Source: Atrichornis clamosus (taxonomy: Eukaryota; Chordata; Aves; Passeriformes; Menuridae). Taken from it: DNA of 64,000 nt. Position numbers and translations under genes: made by a program. The first letter of the stretch is position 1. Each line of letters begins with the position of its first letter. Below are positions 11,488 through 22,690 of the stretch, one piece after another. Under the pieces are notes generated by a model. The model made no database searches and was not told the origin of the DNA. It worked only from the letters and a program-made list of their open reading frames with translations. The DNA lies in assembly GCA_013400975.1 (NCBI GenBank), contig WBMZ01011886.1:124001-188000 (forward strand), read 5' to 3'.

Positions 11488-12010
11488 TGTAGTTGTTTGG
11501 CCTTGGCTGGGTGCCAGGTGCCCACTACGATACTCTATCACTCCCCGTCCCTGTGGGATAGGGGAGAGAATAAGATGGAAAACAACTCGTAGGTTGAGAT
11601 AGAAGCAGTTTACTAAAAGCAAAAAAAAAAAGGGAACAAAGCAAGAGTTTGCGCGCGCAAGTAGAAAGAGAAGTTAATCTCTACTTCCCATCAGCAAGCG
11701 ATGTTCGGACACTTCCTGGGAAGCAGGGCCTCAGCACACAGAGTGGTTTCTCTGGAAGGCATTTCAGAGCTACAAATGCGCCCCCTTCCTCCTCTCTCCC
11801 TGAACTTTTATATCTGAGCTGACATCACATGGTATGGAATATCCCTTTGGTTGATTTGGGTCAGCTGGCCTGGCTGTGTCCCCTCCCAGGATCTTGCCCA
11901 CTCCCAGCCCCTTGATNCGGCATGTTAACCCTTCCAGCTACCAGTGCAAAGCACAGCACTGTGAGGGCTGCTAAGGGAAACTGAACTCTCTCTTGGTCAG
12001 ACCCAATACA
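11488..12010 (-). mobile_element. Solo ERV LTR (avian ERVL-like), minus strand
   Basis: A 523-bp LTR that begins TG and ends CA. On the minus strand it starts TGTATTGGGTCTG and has a TATAAAA box (plus 11806-11812). An AGTAAA poly(A)-signal variant follows (plus 11609-11614). Its 3' end is the complement of 'ggctgggtgccaggtgccca', which closely resembles the left end of the LTR at 48041 and marks them as related. The flanking 5-mers are CCAAT (11483-11487) and CCAAG (12011-12015), a target-site duplication with one mismatch. No internal viral genes are present, so it is a solo LTR left by recombination. One undetermined base (N) is at 11917. Confidence 0.85.
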
Positions 12011-12015
12011 CCAAG

Positions 12016-12617
12016 ACACTAAGGAACTTGTATTAACAATACTTGTGAATGCAAAAAGCATGGTAAAATAATCAAATGGTTTGCATTTGGTTAACATATT
12101 AGCATCTGCAGGTGATAATGCTGCTATTAACTTCAGAAGGTACTACTCCAGCTAGAAGAAAGTAGGTAATGAGAAACGATAACTCCATTCAGATAAATGC
12201 TAAGTTCATCTACTAACCTTCAAGAAAGTAGACTTTGGTAGCACAGAAAGTTGTATAATACAGATTTCAATCTGTAATGTATAATTTAAAATCTTCTCAC
12301 AGAAATTAGTCATGTCTCAGCTAGCAGCAGAGAACAGGGTGACCAGTTGATCAGTGCCTCCTGTAAGGGTTTATTTTGTGTCTGTTTAACACTTGGAGCT
12401 GCTATTCGGTCACTTACTCAGAATTCAGCTCTCTAGACTGAAACAACTAATATGTTTCTTGAATGTTCCTGGGCACAATGACGATGGCCAGTCACGGATA
12501 GATAACCACTGAGACAACTTTACTCAGTACGTGAGTCTGATAAATTGTACTGCTCATGTAATTATCTGTACATAGCAGCAGTACTTCCTTTGTGAAGTTC
12601 AGCAGCCTGAGTTCCTG
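12016..12617. other. Spacer between two LTRs
   Basis: About 600 bp of AT-rich sequence with no viral coding similarity. The two flanking LTRs are of different types, so this is host DNA rather than provirus interior. Confidence 0.6.
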
Positions 12618-12623
12618 GATACC
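12618..12623. repeat. Target-site duplication GATACC (left copy)
   Basis: GATACC directly before the LTR start. It is matched exactly at 13268-13273 directly after the LTR end. Confidence 0.88.
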
Positions 12624-13267
12624 TGTCAGTAGCGCCTTTTCTCAAGGCAGGAAGGGTGTGAGGGGGCGAGATCCAGGCACAGCGTCCCTGGACCTTCCAG
12701 GAAGCGTCCCTGGTCGAGCCACTCCTGCGGGATTCGCAAATCTCTTCGCATACACCAGGCACTCCCTGCAAGGTGTGTGCAGGCAGGCACACGCACACAC
12801 ACGATCCAAGCAACCAGTGGAGACAAAGAGGCGGGAGGGGCCCTTCATTGGGAGTTCTGAGGTTTAATGAGGATGCACACTTGAAAGATTCCAGTGACGA
12901 AAACCCACCAAACAGCTTGTGCAGAAGATTTTATATGGGGGTAAAAAGGGGCAGAGAGAGCAACAGGGTCCAATGAGGTGAGGGTCCAGGGGTGGAGATA
13001 AGGGGGGGTGACAGGGTTCCATCCAATAGGGGAAGGAGAGGGGAGGTGAAAGGGAGCCAGAGCCAATGGGGAACTGAACAAGGGAGAACTTTCCAGAACT
13101 GGGGTAAGGGTTTACAAATGATTGACACAGGGATAAACATAATGGGGTGTACACCAACTGAGAGATAACCATCACATTAACTTAGGGGGAGAACCATAAG
13201 GCAAAACCATAGCATACACCGAAGAGGGGAAAACCTTAAAACAGTGGCAGTTTCAACCACTGCAACA
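12624..13267 (-). mobile_element. Solo ERV LTR (ERVK-like, 6-bp duplication), minus strand
   Basis: A 644-bp LTR, TG...CA, inserted with a perfect 6-bp duplication. A 6-bp duplication is usual for the ERVK (class II) group. On the minus strand the order is U3 with three ATTGG (inverted CCAAT) boxes (plus 12970-12974, 13023-13027 and 13063-13067), a TATAAAA box (plus 12929-12935), an ATTAAA poly(A) signal (plus 12863-12868) and a U5 rich in GTGTGTG. No gag, pol or env sequence is attached, so it is a solo LTR. Overlapping open frames of 62-103 codons within it are composition artefacts. Confidence 0.9.
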
Positions 13268-13273
13268 GATACC
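13268..13273. repeat. Target-site duplication GATACC (right copy)
   Basis: Exact second copy of the 6-mer at 12618-12623. Confidence 0.88.
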
Positions 13274-13751
13274 AAGAAAAATTGACACTAAGGTATGGAA
13301 AAAGTTATACATGTTTTAAACAAAGTATAAGTATTTAACCGACAGAAGAAAGCTTTCAGTAGGATGTCTGGCTAGTGGGTTTTTCATCTTTAGACAGTTT
13401 TCCATTGCTAAATCACCTCAGTATTTTATAATAATTATTTTTTAAACTTCCTTCTGAATCCTAGGTGCCCACAGTAACAAGGACTTCTGTGGATTCATCA
13501 ATATATATAGGCAGATATACCTGATAAATCTAGACAAAGCCCCACCAGCCCTGATTGCAGTTACCCACACTCCTTTTCATACATCACAAAGTGAAGGTTA
13601 TGTAATTTTAAAATTCGTTTTGGAGAAGCATCTTTCACTACAGACCTTCAACTTATGCTGTCCTCTTGCTGTCCAGTTAAGTCCTTAATGTCAAGAAGTT
13701 AACTTCATTAAATCCTTCACGAGGAACGTTCATGAAGCTTTTATCCTCACT
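13274..13751. other. Intergenic, nothing recognised
   Basis: AT-rich sequence between the LTR and a CR1 fragment. The boundary with the CR1 is approximate. Confidence 0.5.
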
Positions 13752-14016
13752 AAGTCCAACAAGGCCAAGAGCAAGGAGTTGCACTTGGGTTGGGGCAAGC
13801 CCCAATATCAACATAGACTGGGGGATGAATGGATTTAGACTAGCCTTGCTGACAAGGGGCAAGGGTTTTAACTGAAGGAGGGTAGATTTAGATTGGATAT
13901 AAGGAATAAATTCTTTATAAAGGTGTTGATGAGTCACTGTAACAGGTTGCCCAAAGAAGTTGTGGATGTCTCATCCCTGAAAATGCTAAAGACCAGGTTG
14001 AATGGGGCTTTGAGCA
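13752..14016 (+). mobile_element. CR1 LINE 3' fragment, plus strand
   Basis: Contains a CR1 segment 'gttgcacttgggttggggca', then jumps by internal deletion to 'gatttagattggatataagg' and 'caggttgcccaaagaagttg'. It stops at about 14016, before the usual 3'-terminal repeats. It is truncated at both ends, carries a deletion and has no coding capacity. Confidence 0.85.
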
Positions 14017-17000
14017 TATTTCATAACTTTTACTCAATCTGGCAATACAGTTTTGTATTCTAAATCTGTCTTCAAAGAGTCCACAACCCACAAAAGCTTT
14101 GTGTTACCTGTAGATTTTATTATATCATTCCCTTACATATTACCTAAATCACAGATTAAATGAATGCTGCAGGAACCCAGAACCAAATTTTTCTCCAAGG
14201 TAACCTAGTAGATATATGCCTCAACTGCTTTTAATAAATGACCCTTGTTTTTTGAGCACAGGTTTTAAACACAATATATATGTTTATGCCCACACTATAT
14301 AATTTTCTTGTAGGTCATATCACTGTAAATTACTTAGGAAAAGGCAGTGAAACAAAAGCCTTTCTAAACCCAAGATACATTACTTTCATTGCTTCTTCAT
14401 CTACTAGACCAGTCAAAGTTGCAGCATAGTCAGAGAAGGCATTGCTTTTTCTGACATGACTGGCTCTTGACAAACTAGTGTTGGCTGTTTCTTACCAAGT
14501 TATTATCCTCGAAATATTTTTAATTGATTATTTAATTATTAAAATAGTTTTCGGTATATCCAAGTGAGTTTGAGAGATATGGTTGCTCATTCTTTTCTCA
14601 TGTCAGACCTTGATGTGTGCTATGGTGTCTGACAAACAAGTGATGATTATTTAGAAATTGTTTCGTGTAAATTTCTGAAGTATTCAAAACGGAAGATTTG
14701 ATCAGTTATCATACCTATCCAAATGTACTTCAACTGTTCTTTTCCTATTCTGGATTGCTTCCCATACCCTTCCATTTAGTGAGCATTTGGTCACAACTGA
14801 CTTTTTATATGAAAATTGAAACAAATAAAAGGTCAGAAGATTTTGTCTTCTTGGTGACATAATGAATTACTCCTCTTATCCTGTAAGCTATGGCCTTGAC
14901 TTCATATTCCTTCAAATGCATTTGTTAGACAATATTTTGCCATATCTTTTATGTTCTTTGCTACTTGAAATGCATTTTGAATGCTGGTTCGGGAGGATTC
15001 TGAAAATACAAGAAACAATAAATAGCTACCAGTAAGCAGTCCTAGTTCATGGCTTCTGCTCAGCCTGCTGCCTTTGTGCGTGTCAGGCAGCAGAAGTGTG
15101 TGCGTTATCAGATAACTAAACCTCAGGACCTTGTCATTGCAAAAGTCATGGGAGCTCAGATGTTGTACGCTTTAAGAGTTTATTCCACAAATGTGTGCAA
15201 AAGTGAAATGGATGTGATCCATCACTAATTTTTTAAGCCAAACAGGAGGTACTTACATTCAATTCAGCTGAGAAAAAAATATTATTCTCTGAATTACTTA
15301 ATGTTTAGTATTTTACATTAAGTTCTATGGTTTTGTTTTTACTTCAAATATGGCAAAGATCTGGTATAAGTTATGGCTTTTCTTTATCTGATTTCTTTTT
15401 TATTGGGCCACCCATCATAAAGGAGTCTTACTAAAATGGAAATAGAAGAAACTTTCTCAGTGTGAAGAGACACACAAATGCGCTTTTAGTCACTTCATAT
15501 TTTTCTGCTTCAGGACATACAATATTATTGAACTAAATATTCAGGAGCATGTTGGAAGTTCTTTAAACACCTTACCAGAAAATTAAAGGTATCTACCTAG
15601 GATTTAATGGAGTAGCAGTTTTGTCTATTTTATTTCTGAGAAATACCCATATGTATCCATACTTTGCTGACTTCATAGAACCTTGATGAAGTGCCTCCAA
15701 GAAGCAAGCAATGGCATCTAAATTATTTAAGGAAACATACACAGCACCATAATGAATAGTAACCCTTCTCAAGAATAAAGGTCAGTAAATCTATTAGGGT
15801 TCCTGAGCTTTGCCTTGCTGATATTTCCAATTCCTCTAACTCATTTATTTTTAAGAAAGATAATATAATTCGACCTTGAATTTATTAATGGCCTACACCA
15901 CTAATTAGACTACTGGTAGTAGATAGAAAAACACAAGAAAGATAATACTAAGTAATCATAAACACTCTCTGGTTTCAGTTTTAATTGGCAATGCCTCAGC
16001 TAATTGCAGTTAAGTGAGGCTAACATGTAACATTACATATTCAGCTATATTTGCTTCAAAAGCTTTCAATGGATCTATGAAAAAATAATAACTGATATTC
16101 ATGTAGTGGCATGGTAATTATCACTCAGCTCTCACTTCACTAATTACACTCAGAATTTCAGTGTAATGGCTAAGAGAGGACCATGAGATGGGGGCCATGG
16201 GCTTCCCTTCACAGTTTTGCTGCTGCCTCATTCTAACCAGTAGCTCAACCTCCATGTGTTTAGGGTTTTTTTTCTGACAGTACGAACACTATTGAAGATT
16301 ATGGAATAAAACCCCCCTCACATTTTTCTAGAAGACTGTTGACATTCAAAAGAAGTTGCCTAATATTATTTGAGATAGAATTAATCTTTTTATTGGAACC
16401 AGGTGAAAAAACAGCGAAAATACATGGTGTGTTGAAGTTTTCACCATATTCGTGCAAACTCATGTTGAGGATGATGTCATATGACCATATATTTCCCAGT
16501 GTACCAATAGCAAAGTCAGCTAAGGTTACCTGTTTAACAGACTGAGAAACAGCCGTAGGTGAAAGAGCCTCTTCCTGAGACATAGAGCTCAGTCAAAACA
16601 GATGTGATCCCTAGACCTGAAAGCTAAAGAAGTTAAAGAAAACTTCAAACTGTTAAAGAAAACAGCAAAATCTCTTCAACATCTAAACCAAAGAATGTTT
16701 TTAAGTTTCCCTCCTGGCTGGCTGTCTTTCCCAGCTCGCTCAGTTTCCAGCTACTTTTTACAAAAACAATCCTCTTCTCTGTTTTGTCCTTTTATCCAGA
16801 AAGAAATGTTCAAGCACATGCGTAAAGAGGTGGCAATTGTCTAGAGAGCTCTCAGGAGAGTGGATTAGGTTTTGGCTGATCTTGTATAGATGCCCACAAA
16901 ACAATAGGAATGTTTTGTTCTACAAAAATGCCACGTAGTGAATAAATCCCAAATTTCCAATAGCCCTAATTACTGTTTGGTCAACATTGCTTTTCCTTTG

Positions 17001-17192
17001 CCAGTTTGGCATCAGGGCAAATCCCACACACAGATGGGAGTGCTAGCATGCGTAGATCAAAAGAAAGAGTTATGACTTATTTAAGGCACTGTCTTCTTGA
17101 TACATCCCTTAAAGACATAGCACCAAGAGAACCTGTCTGTTTTAAAGATAAACATCTAAAAGGGTCTCACACGTGGCAAACTAAGACAGACG
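14017..17192. other. Intergenic, possible conserved non-coding patch
   Basis: No gene. A stretch at about 15960-16085 has balanced composition and homeodomain-type TAATTG/CTAATTGC words. It could be a conserved element, but this cannot be shown from one sequence. Confidence 0.45.
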
Positions 17193-17221
17193 TCTGTGAA
17201 TAAATACAGTTTATTCACAGA
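17193..17221. repeat. Perfect 12-bp inverted repeat (hairpin)
   Basis: Arms TCTGTGAATAAA (17193-17204) and TTTATTCACAGA (17210-17221) are exact reverse complements around a 5-base loop, TACAG. Each strand carries AATAAA in one arm. The left arm overlaps the palindrome AGACGTCT (17188-17195), a CRE-like word. No element boundary or transcript was recognised beside it. Confidence 0.85.
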
Positions 17222-18265
17222 ATATCATTGAATTTAATAGTCCCGTTTTATGACAAATCACTGTCTTTTTACTATAGGAGAATTTAAGATTGTGCTATTT
17301 CTTAGTCACTATAGAAGTACAATAATGTCACTTATAGAATTTAAAGACTAATGGTGACTTCTAATCCAACAATCTGTCTTGTATGCCCTTAAAGATTCTA
17401 GGCATATGGATTTGCCCTTTAATACATTTAACACCAACAACTCTTATCATCCATGGGCTGGATGCTGATTGGAAAGATCATGGCTCTTTCATTGTTCTCT
17501 GTTTACCTAAGGCAAGATACCCTAAAAATGTGAATTTTGCTGGGAATGAATTAAAATGTTGTGGTAGGGTGCATTCTTGTTATTATTCTAGTCAGTTGGA
17601 TTGAAGCTGGATCAGAAAAGTATCCTTTCACTTCAAAAAAAGTAGGAGAAAGGAAAAGCAGCTGCTGGCATTTATGGTAAGCAAGTGACAGATGTGAAAA
17701 TCTAATAACGCATTCCTAACAAGATGGAAGAACTAAACATATGTTCACAAACAGAATCTCCAGGAATCCTATTCTGGAAAATTATGGCTACCTTTTACCA
17801 GCAGCAGCTATGAAAAATTACCATAACAGGAATGCACATTAGCAGTCCCTTCTGTTCTGTTCTCTTTATCAAATATATATTCAGTAGTGAATTATTATTT
17901 AACTGTATGATAGTCTGCAGAGAAAACAACAATTTTATTATCTGTTTAGCGCTGAAAAAAATGGAGAAAAAAGTATAATCTATGTGTATCTTCAATACGT
18001 GTTGGTAAAATGACATGTTTGGATCAACTATGTACAGGTGTCTTTGGGAAGCAGCAGGATAGTATTTGTTGCAAAGCTTGTCAAACTGCTTATCACTGTC
18101 TTGTTTCACTATGCTGCTGGGTATTTTGGTTTGAAACCAAGGCACCATGTCCTTAAAATTACTAATGTGTAAGTGCTTTACTGGATAGTGGCCAATGATA
18201 CTAGGCAAGATAAAGTCCATTGAGCTTTTAATGTTGGATTTGTATAGACAAAATGTACAGATAAC
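17222..18265. other. Intergenic, unassigned minus-strand open frame
   Basis: A long minus-strand open frame (194 codons, 17795-18379) crosses this region, but it begins at a non-ATG codon (TTG). Its translation is rich in Ile, Lys, Ser and Phe, with no family I recognise. I do not call it a gene. Confidence 0.5.
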
Positions 18266-18376
18266 ATCAGTTGGATATACCCAGGAGTATCTTAATTTGT
18301 CCATCATATTTGGGAACCTATCAGTTGGATATACCCAGGAGTATCTTAATTTGTCCATCATATTTGGGAACCTATC
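18266..18376. repeat. Two-copy perfect tandem duplication, 54-bp period
   Basis: The unit starting 'tcagttggatatacccagga' at 18267 is repeated without mismatch from 18321. Because 54 is a multiple of 3, the duplication keeps the minus-strand frame open and repeats an 18-residue block. Perfect identity suggests a recent event or an assembly artefact. Confidence 0.95.
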
Positions 18377-21009
18377 CAAGTGTTTTTCTTCCCCTCTGTT
18401 ATGAATAGATTTATTCTGAACACCATGATATTCATTTATTTAAATTCCACCTGTCCTGTAGGGGATCCAGCTGCCTGACAGGATCAGTGCTTTAAAAATA
18501 ACAAGTCTAAATATCTGTAAAAAGAGATATTCTCTTTCAGTAGTAGTGATGACATTTTTAAGCTCCAAGACCATCTAACTCAGGGTTTTTTGGGTTTTGG
18601 TTTTTTTCTTCATGGTCACAGAAAGTGCAGTTACATAAGTGAGAGAGAAAATGAGGTACTACTTTTTCAAAACTTATCTAAAAACTAAACTCTCAAATTA
18701 TGCCAGAGGCAATTATTCTTCTGTTTTCCCTTTTCTTTGGCTCTCTGTCCCTCATGTGTCTTTAGATTTTTTTTGGTTCTTGGCCAGCATCTGGGCTGCT
18801 TACACACTTCATGCAAACAATGCACTAAACCAAAAATAACCTGAATTAATATTTAAATATTTAATGACCTGTGTCCAGAGGCACATATGAGTTTCTGCTA
18901 TATAAACCCCAAATTAATACATTTCATGGCAGGAAGTTTGAGAGAGAAATTTGAAATAAACAGGGGAGTTTGTGTAATATCATGGAATATCCTTGGAAAG
19001 GATATTCTGGCAGAGTCAAACTGTAGGTAAGGATGATACCACAACTGAGATAAAAACAAATAGTTCTTGCACATTTAATTTAAATTTTATAAATTTAAAA
19101 GTCTAGATTGCTTTTTCATTAGAAAAGTTCAAAAGCCCACTCATGTTTGCCAAGGAGCATTTTCCTTACAATTTCATTAGTACTGCTGATATGCCTTAAA
19201 GAAAAAAGTCAATGTGCACAGACTATTGAGGAGTCATCTCCAAGCCCTGCTGGATGTCCGTCAGCAGTGACGCATTTAGTGGGATGGCCTTCCTGCTCTC
19301 AGGCTCCCCCAGACTCCTAACGTGGCCTTGGAGAGATCACTCAGGTTTGGCATGGGCAGGAGGAAATACTCTCCATCAGCTGCTATCAATTAAACATAAT
19401 AAATGAACAGATATGTGAGTACATGTTTAGACCATTGCAGGGTGGCCACACTCTGATGTTACAGAGGCCTACCTGAGCTTTCTATCACAAAATAATTTTT
19501 TCAAGAGCAGCTCATCCATATAAAAATGTTATCCCTGCCGTGCAGCCAGGAACCATGCTGTCTGCAATATAGTGATTAGTTGAATCAGTTCTGTTGAAAA
19601 TTAAAACTGCCTGAAGGCAGCCTTATTTTGTCTAAAGAACTTTTTCATGACTTCGTATAAAATGATAGAGAGAGACTATAAGCATGCTAATGGTTTTAAT
19701 TGGGTTTATTTAACGCAGTTTTGTAACATCATTTGGACATTGGCCCCTTCTTTACATGTACAAAGTAAATGATTGTCCTTTAAAACCACAGTTACTGCCC
19801 AAAGGAAATTAAAATCTGAGGTTCACCAAGCCAAAGTACAGGCTTAGAAGAAGCTGAGACATTTAAAAGTCTGGCATTGAAATGGAGAGATATTTTTCTC
19901 TGCAAGAAATTCTTTGCTCTACATTTTAGCCATTTACAGTAGAGGTCTTTCAATTAATCCTCTTTCCTGGAGCTCTTTCTTAGTTGTGAGGGGGAGAGAG
20001 GGAGATGCCCATAGAAGAAGATGCATTTGACTTAGCAGATATCCTGCAGAGTAGAGTTTCTGACCTCCAAAATGACTCCTTCTATAGACAAGGGAGAGAA
20101 ACCCACTAGAGGATGCTATGAACAAGATGGTTAACAGTAAAATAGCTAAAAGTTTAACCTGCTTCCAACTATTACCTCAAGCTATTTATTACTAACATCC
20201 AAGAGACATCAGCTAGTTAAACCTGATGGCAAATGTCATCAACCCAAGGTTCCCCACAGGTGCTGGCAGGTGCAGAGGATGGTTGGGTAGTGCAGACCCC
20301 GACCCCTCAATACTGACAGACATGGCTGCGGTCTGGGAGCAAAACTAGTAGCTCCAAACCTACTGGTTATTGTCTTCTCCATTTTTTTTCTCTAAATACT
20401 CTCCTGGGAATGCCACAGTGATACAGACCTTATTACTGGGTCTTTATTAATCCCTTTCTGCAATTCCTTTAGGGCATTTTGTACCTTAAGACAGGTAGGA
20501 GAAGCAACTGACAGTCAGTAAACTATGGCAATTTTCAGGGAGTCTATGACTACTGAAGTGATCATTGTCAGTCGGTTTAAATTACAGAAATCTTCAGGCT
20601 ATTCTGTCAGTGTCTAGATTTCTTGGGTTATCAAGGATAAAATCAAGGATATTTTCTCCTCTGCTCAGCAAAAGGAAAGTAAAACTTATCCCTGTAGGTT
20701 AGGTTAAGACAAAAAATAAAAGGAATAAAACGAAAACAACTCTCTCATTAATTTTGTTCATATGATCAAGACATCAAAATCATAAGTAATGATGTTAGAA
20801 TCTTTTAGATATGGTCTCCAGGGCAGTGAAGAAACAGAACAGAAAGAGATGTGTATAGCCTCATACAACTCACACCAAGGTTTCAGCTTGCTTTAAACAC
20901 TTTTCCATCAATTCTGATTCACAAAGGCAGTCCAACAGAAGGAGGCTGAAAGTCTTTACTGATTATTCAGTGTTTCATCTCAAGTTACATTCTTTGAGAA
21001 ATAATTTTT
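18377..21009. other. Intergenic, no gene recognised
   Basis: AT-rich, with T-runs near 18586-18608. Short frames only. No repeat family identified. Confidence 0.55.
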
Positions 21010-22690
21010 AACCCATAGCAGGGCTATAACATCAGTGGCACCATGGAGACACGGTGGGATGACTCCTATGACTACAGCACTGGAATGGAAGGATGCAGCT
21101 CTTTAGGAAGGACAGGCAGGGGAAATGAGTGGATGGTGTCACCTTCTCCAGCAGCTGGAGTGCTTGGAGCTCCAAATGGGGGTAGAAGAGATGATTGAGA
21201 GTTTATGGGTGAGGATTAAAAGGAGAGCAGGGACAGGTGACATTATAGGGGCAGTCTGCTACAGGCTACAGGCTGCCCAACCTGGAAGGCTGAGTGGATG
21301 AGGCCCTCTATAGATGGGCAGGAGTGGCCCCATTTTCACAAGTCCTGGCCCACATGGGGGACTTCAACCACCTGATATTTGTTGGAGGGACAACACAGCA
21401 GGACATAACCAATTCAGGAGGTTCCTGGAATGCATTGATGATAACTTCCTTTTTCAAGTAATAGAGGAGCCCACAAGGAGAGTTGCTATGCTGGACCTTG
21501 TTCTCACCAACAAGGAGGGGCTGGTGGGGAGTATGAAGTTCAAGGGCAGGCTGGGCTGCAGTGGCCATGAAATGATGGAGGTCCATCCTAAGATCCTTAG
21601 GACAGCAAGGAATTGCACAGCATGCTCACTACCCTGAACTTCGGAAGGGCAGACTTTGGCCTCTTCAGGGATCTTCTTGGTAGAGTACCATGGGTTAACA
21701 CCTTGGAGGGATGAAGGGCCCAAGAAAACTGGCTGATATTCAAGGATCACCTCCTCCAAACTCAGGAATGATACATCCCGTTGGGTAAAAATGCCAGCAG
21801 GCCTACATACACAAACAGTGATCTCCTGGTCAAACTCAAACACAAAAAGGAATCCTATAGAGGGTTGAAGCAAGGTCAGGTAGCCTGGGAGGAATAAAGA
21901 GAGATTGTCCAAGCAGCCAGAGATCAGATTATGTTAAAGCCCTGACAGAATTAAAACTAATAATGGATGACAAGGGCAACAAGAAAAGTTTCTATAGGCA
22001 CATTGGTGATTAAGGGAAGACTAGGGAAAGTGCAGATCTCCTCTGGAAGGAAATGGGAAACCTAGTTACCTGATTTTTACCAGCCTATAGAAAAGGCTGA
22101 AGTATTCAAAGTTTTTGCCTCGGTCTTCACTAGCAAGTACTCTACTGCCTAAGTCACAGAAGGTAAAGACAGGGACTGGTAAAATGAAGAACCTTCCACT
22201 GCATAAGAAGATCAGATTTCAGACCATCTAAGGAATCTGAAAGTGTGTGAATTCATGGGACCTGATGAGTTGCATCCATGAGTTCCAAGGGAACAGGCAG
22301 GCCAAGTGGCTAAGGTACTATCAGTCATATTTGAGAAGCTGTGGCATTTCAGTATGTGGCATTTCAAGGGGACTTATGAGAAAGATGGAGTGAAACATTT
22401 TACCAAGGTCTGTAGTGACAGGACAAGGGGCAACTGTTTTATCCTGAAGGATGGAGATTTATATTGAACATAAGGAAGAAATTGTTACTGTGAGGGTGAT
22501 GAGACACTGCACCAGGCTGCCCAGAGAAGCTGTACATGTTCCATCCCTGGAAGTGTTCAAGGCTAACTTGGATGGAGCCCTGGGCAAGCTGATCTAGTGG
22601 ATGGCATCACTGCCCACCGCAGGGGGATTGGAACTACATGACCTTTAATGTGCCTTCCAACTCAAACCATTCTATAATTCTGTGATAATG
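21010..22690 (+). mobile_element. CR1 LINE, internally deleted, plus strand
   Basis: About 1.7 kb of CR1. In order: the end of the ORF2 endonuclease (GDFNH at about 21357-21371, then DICWRDNTAGH, LECIDDNFL, LDLVLTNKEGLVG, LGCSGHEM), the linker region, the start of the reverse transcriptase (to about 22350), then a jump to the 3' end. The 3' segment has 'caccaggctgcccagagaag' and ends in 'attctataattctgtgataa'. The catalytic core of the reverse transcriptase is missing. A one-base loss after GDFNH (about 21367-21372) and later stops also break the frame, so it is inactive. A 17-bp duplication around 'gtggcatttca' marks the deletion junction (about 22338-22368). Confidence 0.93.

Noticed and set aside
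11649..11660. Palindrome TTGCGCGCGCAA, considered as a regulatory site or Z-DNA element
   Set aside because: Part of the LTR at 11488-12010, with no independent evidence of function.
12562..13175. Cluster of overlapping frames of 62-103 codons on both strands
   Set aside because: They mostly fall within the ERVK-like LTR. Different phases open at the same place, as expected from composition.
17795..18379. Minus-strand open frame of 194 codons, the longest in the window
   Set aside because: It begins at a non-ATG codon, includes a recent 54-bp duplication, and its translation has no domain or family I recognise. AT-rich non-coding DNA explains it.
21314..21912. Frames of 107 codons (+) and 152 codons (-)
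   Set aside because: The plus frame is a piece of the CR1 endonuclease. The minus frame is its shadow.
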